From contig CAMCTL010000043.1 in NCBI GenBank assembly GCA_945878515.1, positions 1-22,361 of the forward strand: a stretch of DNA of 22,361 nt, given 5' to 3'. Positions within the stretch are counted from its first letter, which is position 1. The number at the start of each line of letters is the position of its first letter. The position numbers and the translations under genes are program-made. Positions 10,401-17,400 of the stretch are shown here, one piece after another. The DNA is from Flavobacterium psychrophilum (lineage in GTDB: Bacteria > Bacteroidota > Bacteroidia > Flavobacteriales > Flavobacteriaceae). The notes beneath the pieces were generated by a model that saw nothing but the letters and a program-made list of their open reading frames with translations, was not told where the DNA came from and ran no database searches.

Positions 10401-11810
10401 ACAGTACAAGCACAAAATGCAAATGGTTGTAATGGAACAGCAAAATCTGTAACGATAACAAAAGCATTACCATTAGCACCAGCAGCAATTACGATGCATG
10501 ACCTTTCTTTGCCATTACCTACTAGCGGTATTCCAACAGCGGTGAAATCATTTGCAAAATATATGGGTACCAATGCTGTATTAAGACTAACAGCAACCCC
10601 ATCATTAGCAGCCACTTCTTATGAGTGGAATCTACCAGCAGGAGTGAACCAATTATCAGGCGGAACAAACAATGTAATCACAGTAAATTTTGCTGGAGTT
10701 ACAAGCGCAAACACAGATAATTTTATTACCACAGCCGGTGTATCAACAAATGTACTAAGAATAGGCGTGAAAGCAGTAAACGGAGTAGGCGTATCAACAG
10801 TTTCAAATGCAGCTTTAGTCAATCCAACCACTACATCTACAGCAAGATTATTGACATTGACCGCCGTAGCACCAGCCGCACCAACATTAAAAATGTTTGA
10901 TATGGCAGTGAGTAGTACGGTTGCAGTTACCGATATTAGCAAATACATTGGCTCTAGCACACCACTTACCTTAGTAGGTACGGTAGCAGCTACAACACTA
11001 GCAAGTTCATTCTCTTGGGAATTGGCAGAAGGTGTAAATGTAGTTGCAGGATCGGTTCTTACTTCAAATACAATTAGAGTAAACTTTGAAGATGTAGAGC
11101 CAGGAGCAGCTTTGTTATATTTGGGAGTAAAAGCAGTAAATGGTGTTGGATCATCAGTAAAAAACAATGCACCAGCAAGTTCATCAACGGCTACCTTGCT
11201 TAAATTATCAGCTGGACTTCCGTCAGCAGCTGGAACAGTTGTAGGTTCGCTAGCGATTTGTTCAAACCAAGCATCTAGTGTTATTTATACCATCACCGCG
11301 GCAGCATCGAAAACAAACCTGTATATTATTACATCACCAGTAGGCACAACAATCACTGGAGGAGTAATGAATACAAGAACAATCAATGCAGTAGCAGGTG
11401 CAACATTCACGGTGAATTATCCAAACGGATTTACATCGGTAAGACCAACTCAACGAAGCATTTCGATTCAGTCGGTAAATGGTTTTGGAGTTAGTGCGCC
11501 TAAATTACTTACCTTAACTTCGAAAGCTTGTACGACTAGCAGCAGAACTGCAAAAGTGGCACCTATAGCGCAAGATTTCAAAGTAATTGCGTATCCAAAT
11601 CCATCATCAGGAGTATTTAATTTGGCAATCGAATCATCAAAAGCATCGGCTACTACTATTCAAGTATATGACATTCAAGGAAGAATGATCGAGAATAAGC
11701 AAGTAAATGCAAATGCTGTAGAAATCGGTGCTAACTATACTTCTGGAATCTACAATGTAATACTAGAAAACGCTGGTCAAGCTAAAACAATTCGTTTGAT
11801 CAAGAAATAA
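7449..11810 (+). CDS. T9SS-secreted protein with two PQQ-like propellers, a MopE motif, Ig/PKD-like modules and type A sorting tail
   Basis: Residues 1-20 are a signal peptide (MKKIKFLLLGILFAQLNYGQ). Residues about 21-385 form a first eight-bladed PQQ-like propeller, ending NWPMFAKNLSH. Residues about 388-456 are a MopE-type putative metal-binding motif: DTDADGYGAG, then GDCNN, NPGALEIFDGIDNNCDGD. Residues about 460-812 are a second propeller very like the first and like those at 1371 and 11910. Residues about 815-895 fit an Ig_7-like domain (TPLTFCKGATV...KTFYVTE). About 900-1370 hold roughly four PKD-like repeats with YFWTVPAGV, YEWNLPAGV and SFSWELAEGV and AVNGVG strands. The end, from about 1378, is a type A T9SS sorting domain: IAYPNPSSGVFNLAI, VYDIQGRMIE and final IRLIKK. 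It is therefore expected to be secreted and anchored on the cell surface. A strong terminator follows. No enzyme domain is visible; ligand binding or adhesion is the likely role (inference). Confidence 0.88.
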   Translation: MKKIKFLLLGILFAQLNYGQTVNWAYAMPSGFAIRPQSPAIAADGTVYIGAANYSSLATNYTFRAINPDGTLKWTYAEMGGYTNSSAAIGRDGTIYIGSTDNRLHAINPDGTSKWKSIDTGDDIVYSTPAIANNGTIYIGSFSDKLYAFNPEDGSKKWEFVTTGFNITASPAIASNGTVYIASDDDKLYALNPADGSILWSYNIGGDVEGHIALDMDGTIFVGVDEGTATGSVIAINPAGTLKWKSINTGRVLSSPALNDGFVYFGTKDTNRLYALNAATGVVAWSYTVGNIINSSPAIGDDGKIYFGSFDDKLYCLNPNGTLNFGINLSSPTTTFDLWSSPAIRNGKLYIGSYDGKLYSVNIPSTNPAGSNWPMFAKNLSHNSSADITSTYYYYTDTDADGYGAGTAVISFSPTAPTGFAAVAGDCNNANSSINPGALEIFDGIDNNCDGDIDDGFASNRINWAFNLGSRIEPQTSVIATDGTIYIGSEDNTNFHAINPDGTLKWMYTGLTDNVYSSASIAKDGTIYVGAKDNFLHAINPNGTQKWKFDIGGDAIYSTPSIAKDGTVYIGSDADKLFAVNPDGTQKWAFSTAGFNIRSTAAIAPNGTVYIASDDDKLYALNPVDGSTVWSYTLGGDVEGGITIDTDGTIFVGVDETATTGSVLAVNPNGTLKWKSATTGRVLSSPALNNGFVYFGTKDTNKLFALDASTGTEAWSYTVGGIINGSPTVGDDGKIYFGSFDDKLYCLNSDGILDFSLKISSFDLWSSPVIKNGKLYIGSYDGKLYCINIPSTNAASSNWPMFGKNLAHTSSAQSLSDIPTTPLTFCKGATVASAVGTTSLKFYAALTGGTALPGTVALTTKTFYVTETVNAIESAPRVAVSIIVNALPTEVIGTMTSNTAGTTPGTFAATTLAVGSFVGTPTTVSYRVPAFVGGNSYFWTVPAGVRIVGQAEGVRTVTQTGANGNVLNVNYSGIAAGIGSVGTITVQAQNANGCNGTAKSVTITKALPLAPAAITMHDLSLPLPTSGIPTAVKSFAKYMGTNAVLRLTATPSLAATSYEWNLPAGVNQLSGGTNNVITVNFAGVTSANTDNFITTAGVSTNVLRIGVKAVNGVGVSTVSNAALVNPTTTSTARLLTLTAVAPAAPTLKMFDMAVSSTVAVTDISKYIGSSTPLTLVGTVAATTLASSFSWELAEGVNVVAGSVLTSNTIRVNFEDVEPGAALLYLGVKAVNGVGSSVKNNAPASSSTATLLKLSAGLPSAAGTVVGSLAICSNQASSVIYTITAAASKTNLYIITSPVGTTITGGVMNTRTINAVAGATFTVNYPNGFTSVRPTQRSISIQSVNGFGVSAPKLLTLTSKACTTSSRTAKVAPIAQDFKVIAYPNPSSGVFNLAIESSKASATTIQVYDIQGRMIENKQVNANAVEIGANYTSGIYNVILENAGQAKTIRLIKK

Positions 11811-11829
11811 TTATTAATTCATAAATAAC

Positions 11830-11860
11830 AGGCAACCAATTTTTTTTGGTTGCCTTATTT
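11830..11860 (+). terminator. Strong intrinsic terminator after the 1453-aa propeller gene
   Basis: A perfect 10-bp stem AGGCAACCAA / TTGGTTGCCT with a six-T loop is followed by TTATTT. It lies 20 bases after the stop codon and separates the upstream run from the propeller and phosphodiesterase pair. Confidence 0.88.
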
Positions 11861-11909
11861 AAAATAAATACTTAAAACAATTAAACACTAATTCGCAAAA
11901 ACAATTATC

Positions 11910-13328
11910 ATGAAAAAAATTACATTTTTATTACTAGGATTTTTGGTTGTTCAATTCAGTATTGGGCAAACGATTAATTGGTCGTACAATATTGGTTCTC
12001 CTATAAATCCGCAGATACCAACAATCGGTACAGACGGAACAATTTATATAGGCTCGGAAGACAACACTAATTTTCACGCCATAAACTCCGATGGAACTTT
12101 AAAATGGACTTACATTGGAATTACAGATAATGTGTATTCAGCAGCATCGATAGGCAGTGATGGGACAATATATGTAGGTGCAAAAGATAATTTTTTGCAC
12201 GCCATTAATCCTGATGGAACGCAGAAATGGAAATTCGATATTGGTGGAGACGCTATCTATTCGTCGCCTGCTATTGCAAATGATGGAACAATTTATATTA
12301 GTTCTGATGCAGACAAATTATTCGCAATCAATCCTGATGGCACTCAAAAATGGGCTTTTACCACCGCAGGGTTTAATATTCGATCTACGCCAGCTATTGC
12401 GTCTAATGGCAGGGTTTATATAGCATCAGATGATAATAAATTATATGCTTTAAATCCAGTGGATGGTGCAATTATTTGGTCATACAACGTTGGCGGAGAT
12501 GTAGAAGGCGGTATAACTTTAGACACTGACGGAACTATTTTTGTTGGGGTCGATGAAAACGAAATAATAGCCAATACTGGTTCTGTTATTGCCATTAACC
12601 AAGCTGGTACTTTAAAATGGAAATCCGCCAATACGGGTAGAGTTATTTCTAGCCCTGCACTAAATAATGGTTTTGTCTACTTTGGAACAAAAGACACCAA
12701 TAAGCTATTTGCGTTGAACGTTGCAACAGGTACAGAAGCTTGGTCGTATCCTGTTGGAGATATTATCGTAAACTCGCCAACTATTGGCAACGACGGTAAA
12801 ATTTATTTTGGCTCTTTTGACGATAAGTTGTACTGCCTTAATGCTGATGGTACGCTTAATTTCGATCTAGTATTAAGTGCGGGCTTTAATCTTTGGTCAT
12901 CTCCTGCAATTAAAAACGGAAAGTTATATATCGGTTCTTATGATGGAAAATTATATTCTATCAACATCCCTTCGACGGATGTTGCAAATTCAAACTGGCC
13001 TATGTTTGGTAAAAATCTGCTACACACTTCGAGTGCTGATACTACTTTGAGTATTTCCGATTTGAATATAATTGTAGCCGAATCTTTGAAAGTGTTCTAT
13101 GATAAAGAAGAATTAAACATAGCGATTGACGGGTTTAATAAAATAGGTAAAGTGTCAATTTTTGATTTGTTGGGACGAAATATTAAATCCCAGACTGTCG
13201 ATTTTCAATTTAATGCTATTCAAAGAATATCTTTAAGCAATATTAAATCAGGTTTATACATTATGAATATGAAAAGCGAAAATAATTCGGTTATTGGAAC
13301 AAGAAAATTTATTGTAAAAAACAATTAG
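11910..13328 (+). CDS. T9SS-secreted eight-bladed PQQ-like propeller protein
   Basis: A signal peptide (MKKITFLLLGFLVVQFSIGQ) is followed at once by the propeller, residues about 21-372. Eight repeats of about 40 residues can be read, with markers GTDGTIYIGSEDNTN, GSDGTIYVGAKDN, SNGRVYIASDDNKLYALNP, GKIYFGSFDDKLYCLN and GKLYIGSYDGKLYSIN, closing at NWPMFGKN. The tail, about 385-472, is a T9SS type A sorting domain with VSIFDLLGRNIKSQ, LSNIKSGLYIMNM and final RKFIVKNN. This is the minimal form of the family: one propeller plus an export tail. It resembles the second propeller of the 1453-aa protein most closely; the DNA differs mainly at third codon positions, which points to purifying selection after an old duplication. 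It lies 54 bp after a terminator and its stop is one base before the phosphodiesterase start, so these two genes probably form their own transcription unit. Confidence 0.9.
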   Translation: MKKITFLLLGFLVVQFSIGQTINWSYNIGSPINPQIPTIGTDGTIYIGSEDNTNFHAINSDGTLKWTYIGITDNVYSAASIGSDGTIYVGAKDNFLHAINPDGTQKWKFDIGGDAIYSSPAIANDGTIYISSDADKLFAINPDGTQKWAFTTAGFNIRSTPAIASNGRVYIASDDNKLYALNPVDGAIIWSYNVGGDVEGGITLDTDGTIFVGVDENEIIANTGSVIAINQAGTLKWKSANTGRVISSPALNNGFVYFGTKDTNKLFALNVATGTEAWSYPVGDIIVNSPTIGNDGKIYFGSFDDKLYCLNADGTLNFDLVLSAGFNLWSSPAIKNGKLYIGSYDGKLYSINIPSTDVANSNWPMFGKNLLHTSSADTTLSISDLNIIVAESLKVFYDKEELNIAIDGFNKIGKVSIFDLLGRNIKSQTVDFQFNAIQRISLSNIKSGLYIMNMKSENNSVIGTRKFIVKNN

Positions 13329-13329
13329 A

Positions 13330-14277
13330 ATGAAATACAACTCTATAACATTAGTACTTTCCATATTTGCTTTAATTTTATCGTGCAAACCAAGTTACAA
13401 TAGTCTATTAAAGGACTCAACTACCACGCTATCTAAGCAGAGGATTGATGATTTAATTGAACGATTCAACGATTCCGAAGCAAAAGATGTCATGGTTATT
13501 GCGCACAGAAGTGATTGGCGCAATTTTCCCGAAAACTCACTCGAAGCTATGGAAAGTGCTATTATTATGGGAGTTGATATGTTAGAAATGGATGTGGCAA
13601 AAACTAAAGACAACCATTTGATTATTATGCACGACAAAACACTAGACAGGACAACCACTGGAAAAGGTTTGGTTGCTGATAAAACTTTGGATGAAATAAG
13701 AAAATTATACTTAAAAAACGGAGCAAACATTGCCACAAAATACAGAATTCCAACTTTAGAAGAGGCTTTAATCTTAAGTAAAGGAAAAATTTTGGTCAAT
13801 CTTGATAAATCTTATGAATATTTCGGTGAGGCATTTCAAATAGCTAAAAAAACAGGAACAACAAATCAAATCATTATCAAAGGATTTAATAAAACCGTAG
13901 ATCAAGTGATTTCAGATTTTGGTTCAAAGCTAGATTCCATCATTTTTATGCCAGTAATCAATCTTGACACTGAACCAAAAGCTGTAAAAGTAATAGATGA
14001 TTTTCAAAGAAAATTGAAAGTGAAAGCAATTGAAATCGTTTTTTCTAAAGACACCTCAATAGTTCTAAAAAAGTTTTCGCAAATAAAAAACAAAGGCAGT
14101 AGAGTTTGGGTCAATTCACTGTGGTCGTCTTTAAATGCTGGATACGAAGACGACGCTGCAGTAAAAAATACCGATAGTATTTATGGTTGGTATGTAAAAA
14201 AGGGCGTTAATATGATACAAACCGATAGACCTCAATTGCTTATCGAATATTTGAAATCAAAAGATTTGCATAACTAA
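13330..14277 (+). CDS. Glycerophosphodiester phosphodiesterase family lipoprotein
   Basis: A type II signal peptide ends at Cys19 (LILSC); the following KPSYNS lacks the acidic residues of the surface-export signal, so a periplasm-facing location is more likely than for the lipoprotein at 1371 (inference). The GDPD TIM-barrel motifs are present: His59-Arg60 (AHRSDW), Glu68-Asn69 (FPENS), Glu86 and Asp88 (LEMDV) and His101-Asp102 (MHDKT), the paired histidines and acidic metal ligands of the family. The usual E-L-K motif in the middle of the domain reads NLDK here (ILVNLDKS, about residues 155-162), so metal binding may differ. The family hydrolyses glycerophosphodiesters such as deacylated phospholipids to glycerol 3-phosphate and an alcohol; the actual substrate cannot be told. 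Length of 315 aa is usual. The start is one base after the previous stop, suggesting translational coupling to the propeller gene. Confidence 0.88.
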   Translation: MKYNSITLVLSIFALILSCKPSYNSLLKDSTTTLSKQRIDDLIERFNDSEAKDVMVIAHRSDWRNFPENSLEAMESAIIMGVDMLEMDVAKTKDNHLIIMHDKTLDRTTTGKGLVADKTLDEIRKLYLKNGANIATKYRIPTLEEALILSKGKILVNLDKSYEYFGEAFQIAKKTGTTNQIIIKGFNKTVDQVISDFGSKLDSIIFMPVINLDTEPKAVKVIDDFQRKLKVKAIEIVFSKDTSIVLKKFSQIKNKGSRVWVNSLWSSLNAGYEDDAAVKNTDSIYGWYVKKGVNMIQTDRPQLLIEYLKSKDLHN

Positions 14278-14465
14278 TGATCGAATTTTGTTTTAATTAG
14301 TATAGGATCATAGAAAGAGATTTAAAAGTTGTTGTAGAAATATCGGAAGATTAGTAATTTAAAAAAATTTAAACCATAATTTTAATTCACACTATCTTAA
14401 TAAATAAGAAGTGTATTCCTAAGGGTTTATAAATTATTGATAATCTGTATTTTCAACCTTATATT

Positions 14466-17400
14466 ATGAAAATTAAATTACTTTTTTTTACGATTATTTT
14501 GTTTCTCGTTTGTGGGACTGGTTATGGGCAAATATTAACTTTTGAATTTAACGGCATCAATACTGCTGTAATTACAGCTCCCTCTACCTTTAATAATTCT
14601 AACTTAAACCCTTCTACAATAAGCAGAGGTGCAGGACTCACGGCGGTAAATAATACCAACAGATTTAATTCTCAACAATGGTCATTAACTAATATTATCA
14701 ATGCAATAGCGAACGATGATTATGTCGAATTTACAATAACACCAAATACGGGCTTTCAGTTTTCTGTCAGTTCAATGGTATTCAACATTCAACGATCAGC
14801 AACGTCACTACGGGGAATTGCATTGAGAAGTTCTGCGGATAATTATGCAAGCAATTTAGATTCAGAAAAAGCTATAGCTGATAATACTGACATTACGGAA
14901 GTAATTACATTTACATTTACACAGACAAATTCAAGCACTACAGTAACTTATAGATTATACGGTTGGGCAGAACAGACTGGCGGTTCAGGCGGTATGGAAG
15001 GCACAGGGAATGATATTGTTGTAAATGGCACGGTTACGGCTGCACCTGCAACACCCACCCTTTCAGGTACGCCAACATCATTAACGGGTTTTAACTACAA
15101 TGTAGGTTCTGGACCATCGGCAGTTCAAGACTTTACCTTAACTGGCAATACTTTAAATGGATCGGATGTAACGATTACAGCATCAGATAATTATGAAATA
15201 AAAGATAGTGCAGCTGGTTCTTACGGACGGATAATAACCTACACTGCTTATAACGGGACGTCTAGAACTATAAACGTCCGTTTAAAACCTAGTTTACCAT
15301 CGGGTAGCTATCACAGCGAAAACATCATTATTAGTGGAGGAGGAGCACCGACAATAAATGTTGCTTGTAGCGGAACAGTAAGTCCTACTATTATAACATT
15401 TGATTTTTTTGGATTTCTAGGCAATGAAGCTACTGCCAATTCTAACTTTAACAATCTAAACTTAACCGCCTCTACAATTAGCAGAGGTACTGGAGTAACT
15501 GCAACAACTAATGGAAATAGATTCAATGCTCAAGAGTGGTCTATAACAACTATTGCGGATGCCGTTACAAATAATGAATATATAGAATTTACTATTACAC
15601 CAAATGCTGGTTATCAGTTTTCGGTCAGTTCGATGGTTTACAACATGCAGCGCTCCCCCGCTGGTTTAAGGGGGATTGCCTTGAGAAGTTCTGCAGATAA
15701 TTATGCAAGCAATTTAGATGGAGAAAAAGCCATTGCGGACAACGACAGTAGTACTGAAATAATCACTTTTACTTTTGCACAAGCAAATTCTATAATTCCT
15801 GTAACTTACAGATTGTACGGTTATGCAGAAACTACAGCAGGTACTGGCGGCATGGAGGGAACGGGCAATGATATTGTTGTAAATGGTATGGTAACTGCTT
15901 CACCTGCAACACCCACCATTTATACCTCCGTCGCTACGGCAACTGGCTATATCTACAATGCCGGTTCTGGACCATCAACTTCACAAACTTTTAATTTGAA
16001 TGGAATAAACCTAACTGGTTTTACCTCTGATCTTACCCTATCAGCGGTTGGTACTAATTATGAAGTTTCAACAAACAACATCTCTTTTGGGGAGAGTAGA
16101 ACGGTTTCTTATACCTCGGCCACACTTACTTCAACACCTGTATACATTCGCTTAAAAGCTGGGCTGTTGGTTGGTAGCTACAACAGCGAAAACATCAGCA
16201 TTAGTGGCGGTGGAGCAACCACGATAAATGTGGCTTGTAGCGGAACAGTAAGCCCCACTATCATATCATTTGATTTTCTTGGACTTCTTGGTAATGAAGC
16301 TACTGCCAACTCTAACTTTAACAATCTAAACTTAACCGCCTCTACAATTAGCAGAGGTTCTGGAGTAACCGCAACTACTAATGGAAACAGATTCAATGCT
16401 CAAGAGTGGTCTATCAGTACTATTGCAGATGCTGTTACAAATAATGAATATATAGAGTTTACTATTACACCAAATTCTGGTTATCAGTTTTCAGTCAGTT
16501 CTATGGTGTACAACATTCAACGCTCCCCAACAGGTTTACGAGGAATTGCCTTAAGAAGTTCTGCGGATAATTATGCAAGCAATTTAGATTCAGAAAAAGC
16601 CATACCAGACATTGACAGTTCTACTGAAATAATCACTTTTAGTTTTGCGCAAGCAAATTCTATAATTCCTGTAACTTACAGATTATATGGTTATGCAGAA
16701 ACTACAGCAGGTACTGGCGGCATGGAGGGAACGGGCAATGATATTGTTGTAAATGGAACAGTAACCCAAGTAACCTTGGCTACCGATTATTTTAGAAGTA
16801 AAGTTACGGGCGATTGGGAAATTGCTACAAGTTGGGAGTCGTCGCTGGACAATATTTCTTGGATAGTCGCTACTTTAGTACCAACAAATACCGCTAACAC
16901 TATTACGATTTTAAATGGTCAAAATATAAATGTTAACTCGGCAGTTACCGCAGGATCTGTGATTGTCAACTCGGGCGGAACTCTAACTTTAAGGGGCAAC
17001 AACACATTAGAATTGAAATCGGGCGGCACATTTACCATAAATAACGGTGGGACTGTAAAGATTCAAAACACCAATGGTTTTTCGGGCAGTCCTACCACAG
17101 CTATAAGTAGTTACAATTCGCCATCCATCACTCTCAATGCTGGTTCAACTGTAGAATATGCAGGAACAAATCAAACCATTACACCATCGGGCTATTCAAA
17201 CCTTACTATTTCAGGAATTGGCTTAAAAATACTAGCTGACACATCAGAAGTATTAGTGAGCAACGAACTTAAAGTAACAGCAGGTACTTTGCAAATAGAT
17301 GGCAATAAATTATTAACCGTTACAAATGCAATTAATAACACTAGTGGCAATCCTATTGTAATTTCTAACAACGGGAATTTAGTACAACTCACCGAAGTAG

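Noticed and set aside
10619..11167. Antisense open frame of 182 codons inside the 1453-aa gene
   Set aside because: It lies opposite a well-supported PKD-like region and has a repetitive Thr/Pro/Val-rich composition that mirrors the sense repeats; no family features are seen.
1371..13328. PQQ-dependent alcohol or glucose dehydrogenases
   Set aside because: The blades are of the PQQ-like repeat type, but no disulfide or acidic active-site pattern or cytochrome domain of quinoprotein dehydrogenases is visible; they are short generic repeats with T9SS or lipoprotein export.
14278..14465. Promoter of the 1440-aa gene
   Set aside because: A TAATTTTA sequence resembles TAnnTTTG but ends in A, and no TTTG box at the right distance precedes it.
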